Assembly (NCBI RefSeq): GCF_002086155.1
Contig: NZ_MVHE01000030.1
Location: forward strand, 1-60,651
From: Mycobacterium angelicum
Lineage (GTDB): Bacteria > Actinomycetota > Actinomycetes > Mycobacteriales > Mycobacteriaceae
DNA length: 60,651 nucleotides
Direction: 5' to 3'
A program made the position numbers and the translations under genes. Below the pieces are notes generated by a model, which saw only the letters and a program-made list of their open reading frames with translations, ran no database searches and was not told the DNA's origin. Positions 59,401 to 60,651 of this stretch are shown here, one piece after another. The number at the start of each line of letters is the position of its first letter. Positions within the stretch are counted from its first letter, which is position 1.

Positions 59401-60334
59401 GTTGTTGGGCGGGGCCGTTGGGGGCGGTGAGACCGTTGGACGCGCCGTCTTGGTTGACTGCGGAGCCGGCGATGACGGCCAGGACGGGGTGGCGGTGGCG
59501 GTGGGCGTCGCTGAGGCGTTCGAGGACCAGGACTGCGGCGCCTTCGCCCCAGCCGGTGCCGTCGGCGGCGGCGGCGAAGGCTTTGCAGCGACCATCGACG
59601 GACAGTCCGCGTTGGCGGGCGAATTCGATAAACAGTGTCGGACTGCTGATTACGGTGACGCCGCCGGCCAGGGCCAGGCTGGATTCACCGCTGCGCAGCG
59701 ACTGGCAGGCAAGATGCGTGGCGACCAGCGACGACGAACACGCGGTATCGATGGTGATCGCAGGGCCCTGTAGCCCTAACGCGTAAGCGACCCGGCCCGA
59801 GGTCACGCTGGTTGCCGCCCCGGTCAGCCCGTACCCCTCCGCGCCGTCGGATCCGCCTGTTCCGGGTTGGGACCAGGTTCCGGCGAAGACGCCGGTGTCG
59901 GTGCCGTCCAGGGTGGCCGGGTCGATGCCGGCGGTTTCCAGGGCTTCCCAGCACACTTCGAGCAGGAGGCGTTGTTGGGGATCCATGGCGGTGGCTTCCC
60001 GCGCCGAGATCCCGAAGAACTCGGCATCGAACCCGGCCGCGTCCACTAGGAACCCTCCCGAGCGGGTGTAGGTTTTGCCGACCGCGTCGGGGTCGGGATC
60101 GAATATCCCGGCCAGGTCCCAGCCGCGGTCGGCGGGGAACAAACTTATGGCGTCGGTGCCATTGCTCACTAATTCCCATAGCGCTTGGGGGGAATCCACT
60201 CCACCGGGCAGCCGGCACGCCATACCCACGACGGCGATCGGCTCATGCGACGCCGCCAACAGTTGCTTTAAACTCTCATTCTCCAGGAGAGTCTTTCGAA
60301 AAGCCTGCGTGACCTTTTCTAATGAAGCTTCCAT
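50447..60334 (-). CDS. Hybrid PKS-NRPS megasynthase, KS-AT-DH*-KR-ACP-C-A-PCP-R (3295 residues)
   Basis: Begins with a helical docking segment (MEASLEKVTQAFRKTLLENESLKQLL). KS: DTACSSSL (Cys near residue 199), EAHGTGTT, KSNIGHTQAAAG. AT: GHSQGE near 659 with YASH near 759, the methylmalonyl-type motif. DH from ~925: the catalytic His position is Leu (HEWLAGLQMGDSVVFP), so probably dead. KR: GGTGMLGG near 1415, LDD motif (B-type), Tyr near 1560, looks active. ACP: LGMDSL near 1725. C: HHIAADG near 1912. A: YTSGTTGKPKG near 2400. PCP: GGDSI near 2775. Thioester reductase: GATGFLGR near 2903 and Tyr-x3-Lys near 3075, for reductive release. Preceded 32 bases upstream by another PKS gene. Product unknown. 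Confidence 0.93.
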   Translation of the reverse strand: MEASLEKVTQAFRKTLLENESLKQLLAASHEPIAVVGMACRLPGGVDSPQALWELVSNGTDAISLFPADRGWDLAGIFDPDPDAVGKTYTRSGGFLVDAAGFDAEFFGISAREATAMDPQQRLLLEVCWEALETAGIDPATLDGTDTGVFAGTWSQPGTGGSDGAEGYGLTGAATSVTSGRVAYALGLQGPAITIDTACSSSLVATHLACQSLRSGESSLALAGGVTVISSPTLFIEFARQRGLSVDGRCKAFAAAADGTGWGEGAAVLVLERLSDAHRHRHPVLAVIAGSAVNQDGASNGLTAPNGPAQQRVITQAAANAGIPLHHVDAVEAHGTGTTLGDPIEAGALLATYGADRDPQHPLWLGSVKSNIGHTQAAAGAAGLIKMITAINHAALPPTLHIDQPSPHIDWSAGAVQLLTEVIPWPKSDHPRTAGVSSFGISGTNAHLIVQQAPTPTSAAPAAAKNPPPLRFWPLSARTPTALSAAATRLHQHLLEHPDLDLTDLAYSLATTRTHHPHRAALTIPTDTTSTRPHLDDLLTALQALASNQSHPNPASHHHRAHQPAKAVFVFPGQGAQYPGMATQLYAHHRGFADALDECDRALRPWTGWSVCDVLHQRPDAPPLDRVDVVQPVLFAIMVSLAELLRAHGITPDAVVGHSQGEIAAAYVAGALSLDQAAKIVTVRSAALTRLQGTGTMASVLLDREQLTPRLKQWDSKLHVAATNGPTHTIVSGDSAAMVEFTTACERDGVQIRSIAVDYASHSPQVEQLRQHLLHELADIAPQANSIPLYSTVQSARSSQPLDTATMNADYWYRNVREPVEFHGAIAELLTQGEHIFVELSPHPVLAPALTDALASVAERTESVLVTTLVRDRPDLDTLATTLAQLHTHGHSPTWTTLYPGATTVALPTYPFQHRPYWLTPPAGVDVSAAGLDKPDHPLLGALTDLADQDQIVLTGRLSTTTHEWLAGLQMGDSVVFPATGFIDLVLRAGEYAQCPVIDELVVRAPLVLAPGDATDLQISVHPFDEQGRRAFDVHARISDAQNRRAPWTAHASGTLSNTNPTLRAASTGAATLTAVEQDSFYEQLADSGLAYGGAFCALRALGSDPASPDTIHAEVALPAGVDTSGYGLHPALLDAALHPLVAARLPFAFTGVALHAVEATRLHVQLTSTGADTYTLHATDPAGAPVITIDALTLGALPDTDSLKSGNGVARDGLFELAWPELAADELPAAEASPAWALFSEQPSSVDSWPALAVWDFAPPLGGDQPDPLQQVHAFTRRILAGLQTWLDSADAVATHLVLLTRHAVSISPHDQAPDLAHAAAWALIHTAQNEHPGRISVIDIDATSATEDTLAKVLTALTDPARRPSMEPRLALRDGVVHRPRLAPAQPHAQSRTESRTESRTESVAFDPDGTVLITGGTGMLGGVFAEHLVTGYGVGHLLLVSRSGMDAAGAAELHERLTQLGAQVDITACDTSNPTQLATLLAGIPAQHPLCGVIHTAAVLDDAVISELTSEQLATVLTTKADAAWHLHRLTADAKLDAFVMFSSAAGVLGALGQANYAAANAVLDALAQQRHRIGLAATSLAWGYWQTASAMTAHLDAVDQARFTRNNLTPITIEHGLALFDTALASRRPTLIPTPFNARALADQARQGALPVILSALTTARRQASTAPAADTLAKQLASQTPQQQLATLTGLVVTTTATVLAHPDPGALDPDLPFRDLGMDSLSALELRNTLTRHTGLPLPASLAFDHPTPRAAAHHLVSMLSAKTGATAPVLGPRVRPQRLPLSFAQRRLWFIDQTVGSTPIYNIPIAVRLTGDLDVAALQEAIADVIERHESLRTRFIGEHGTPYQQILAVDEVEPVFAVIDVSNEEQVAHQINDAASYLFDLTAEIPIRAELLTLSNTEHVLVVVIHHIAADGASMIAFFSDLVRAYTDRSEGRKPQWSPLALQYADYTLWQQEFLGNRDDPASALAGQLSYWHSELKGAPEETELPFDRPRSTQQSIAGDVVDFTVDTRLQQQVKQLAQSCEATASMVYQAALAVLLHKLGAGDDLTIGGLMSGRTDAALSELVGFFINTWVLRVQIAGNPSFTELLAQVRQKALAAYNHQDVPFELVVQRINPTRSMAHHPLFQVGFVLQNTPLPALKFPGLWAQSIRTHPQGAKFDLRFEIVAPQQPPGQPLQPLSANVEYATDVFDRETITAIVGDYLKLLDMLTADPELRLSSIQAAHARPDEWGHRTVLDHTHTEPALSIPALFAAQVRRTPDALALTFQGNSLSYRELDEASNRLARLLVDRGIGPGELVGLVLERCLEAIVAIVAVLKSGAAYLPIDPSSPDYRTDSIINDAKPAAVITKARFVSQLHKPDLAIIEADDPATTASYPPDALPLPSADDIAYMIYTSGTTGKPKGVAVTHRNVVQLLTGPTAFVPTAGQTTIQCHSYAFDLSVFEVWAPLLHGARLVVIPESITRSPNDFHDLLVAEEVDMLVQTPSAVTVLPTHGLDTVTLVVGGEACPAEVVDRWGGGRVMVNQYGPTETTMYVSMSEPLKPGSGTPPIGRPVAGAALFVLDQWLSPVPVGVVGELYVAGSGVAGGYWHRPALTASRFVACPFGGSGVRMYQTGDLVRWEADGQLHYVGRADEQVKIRGHRIEPAGIATVLSELHGVEQAVVIARQDQPGDKRLVAYFTGTANPADIRPVLAKRLPPYMVPTAVVALDTLPLTINDKLDVEALPAPQYGDTDSYRAPSTPMEGILAAIYAEVLGLDRVGVDDSFFDLGGDSILAIQVAARAQEAGVSCRPRDVFTAHTVAGVAQVARFANQDDTGTDDGVGVVTATPDLAAHPVTRQDVEHLGQPSVRSVHGFSPGEDSFEVHAGELTLDKFIDATTLGAAPQLPPVSAEVKTVLLTGATGFLGRYLALEWLQRMELVGGTLICLVRAESDQHARRRLDDTFDTDPKLLAHYRELAADHLEVIAGDKSQPHLGLEPQTWQRLADTVDLIVDPAARVHHLLPYSQLFGPNTLGTAELIRLALTTRLKPYLYVSTTTVGEPVDRSAFTEDADIRIISPTRSIDHSYANGYANSKWAAEVLLREANDLCGLPVAVFRSGAITADTTYAGQLNLPDNFTRLMMSVIATGMAPNSFYQLDENGHRQRAHFDGLPVEFVAEAISTLGAQAADGFATYHVMNPHDDDAGLDKFVDWLIEAGEPIRRVGDYSDWVQQVETSLASLPDEQRERSLLPLMMMMHEHPDAPPPTRGSSAPTDRFRAAVQHAKIGPTKDIPQITAPIIVKYATDLKLLGVL
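56122..56157. repeat. Three 12-bp tandem repeats within the PKS-NRPS gene
   Basis: ACTCGGTTCGGG, ATTCGGTTCGGG and ATTCGGTTCGGG in tandem, continuing into a partial fourth. On the coding strand they give an SRTE tetrapeptide repeat in the linker just before the KR Rossmann fold. Confidence 0.8.
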
Positions 60335-60366
60335 TGCGTCCTTATTCTGAAATCCCGTCTATAGAG

Positions 60367-60651
60367 TCATTGATCGTCTAGCGCCGCAGCGACCATGTCA
60401 TCCAGACTCATGTTCGCGATATCAGGCTTCTTTTTCCGATGGATATCGGTATCTGCGTCATCCAGCATTAGGCGTTGCAGGACAGCTAATACGTTGGCTT
60501 GCGCTAAGCGTTCGGCCGGAATTGATGCAACGAATTCCTGAATCTGTTTGACATGGTCGACGCTCGTGGGCGTTGCGGTGGCGTTGCCGTTGAGTTGGGT
60601 GAGCAGATGGCGGGCGATGGCGGTGGGGGTGGGGTGGTCGAAGACGAGGGT
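60367..60651 (-). CDS. C-terminal end of an upstream modular PKS (ACP tail plus docking domain), truncated by the window
   Basis: The frame is open from the window edge to TGA 60367-60369 (94 residues seen). It opens with TLVFDHPTPTAIARHLL, the end of an ACP (FDHPTP motif). A ~45-residue helical stretch (AERLAQANVLAVLQRLMLDD) follows, and the protein ends MSLDDMVAAALDDQ, the typical C-terminal docking-domain arrangement of modular type I PKSs. It would dock onto the N-terminal helix of the next protein. The stop is 32 bases upstream of that start, so both are in one operon, reading out of the window. Confidence 0.85.
   Translation of the reverse strand, partial: TLVFDHPTPTAIARHLLTQLNGNATATPTSVDHVKQIQEFVASIPAERLAQANVLAVLQRLMLDDADTDIHRKKKPDIANMSLDDMVAAALDDQ

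Noticed and set aside
1..60651. tRNA, rRNA, CRISPR arrays, insertion sequences, phage attachment sites
   Set aside because: No tRNA-like cloverleaf, rRNA stretch, regularly spaced repeats, transposase or terminal inverted repeats were seen by reading; short structured RNAs could escape this.

Overview
The window looks like chromosomal DNA of a non-tuberculous Mycobacterium. The DNA is GC-rich and many starts are GTG. The gene order follows the Mycobacterium tuberculosis block Rv2405-Rv2372c in mirror orientation: a PemK/MazF-like gene, lepA, lppR, trehalase, the sulfate transporter subI-cysTWA, che1-cysH-nirA, hemN/hemW, an Rv2387-like membrane protein, mbtI, mbt genes, mtb12/cfp2, an Rv2375-like gene, hrcA-dnaJ2 and rsmE. 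I cannot name the species from sequence alone.

Layout. 1-7.1 kb: housekeeping and envelope genes (lepA, lppR, GH15 trehalase, an FAD monooxygenase, two very small membrane proteins). 7.1-14.8 kb: two sulfur-assimilation operons, the sulfate ABC transporter on the plus strand and sulfite reductase / PAPS-APS reductase / chelatase on the minus strand. Each is preceded by an apparently leaderless 34-codon ORF whose last codons are rich in Cys, which looks like a cysteine-responsive attenuator. 14.9-17.8 kb: hemN/hemW, a bicarbonate-transporter-like permease and a small unknown gene. 18.1-44.7 kb: an iron-siderophore locus with three IdeR-like boxes. 44.8-50.4 kb: mtb12, an ECF41-like sigma factor with its carboxymuconolactone-decarboxylase partner, an Rv2375 homologue, hrcA, dnaJ2, rsmE. 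50.4-60.65 kb (and beyond the window): a hybrid PKS-NRPS assembly line running toward rsmE, at the place where M. tuberculosis has a PE_PGRS gene and phoH1.

The siderophore locus is the main point of interest. It occupies the same chromosomal slot as the M. tuberculosis mycobactin cluster (mbtI/mbtJ on one side, mtb12 on the other), but its inside is reorganised: mbtI; mbtA-mbtJ divergent from mbtG; mbtT-mbtC-mbtD divergent from a formyltransferase-mbtE-mbtF-mbtB operon; and finally a convergent SagB-type FMN oxidase. Compared with the M. tuberculosis cluster it gains a formyltransferase, a SagB oxidase and a stand-alone type II thioesterase. It lacks mbtH, and its MbtB has no C-terminal thioesterase. 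Formylated hydroxylysine and an aromatic oxazole are features of Nocardia siderophores (nocobactin, amamistatin and brasilibactin types). My inference is that this mycobacterium makes a nocobactin-like siderophore rather than, or besides, a classical oxazoline mycobactin.

The second candidate system is the PKS-NRPS of 3295 residues (KS-AT-DH*-KR-ACP-C-A-PCP-R). It has a methylmalonyl-type AT motif, a DH domain that has lost its catalytic His, and a terminal thioester reductase. It is fed by at least one upstream PKS whose last 94 residues are at the window edge. The product is unknown.
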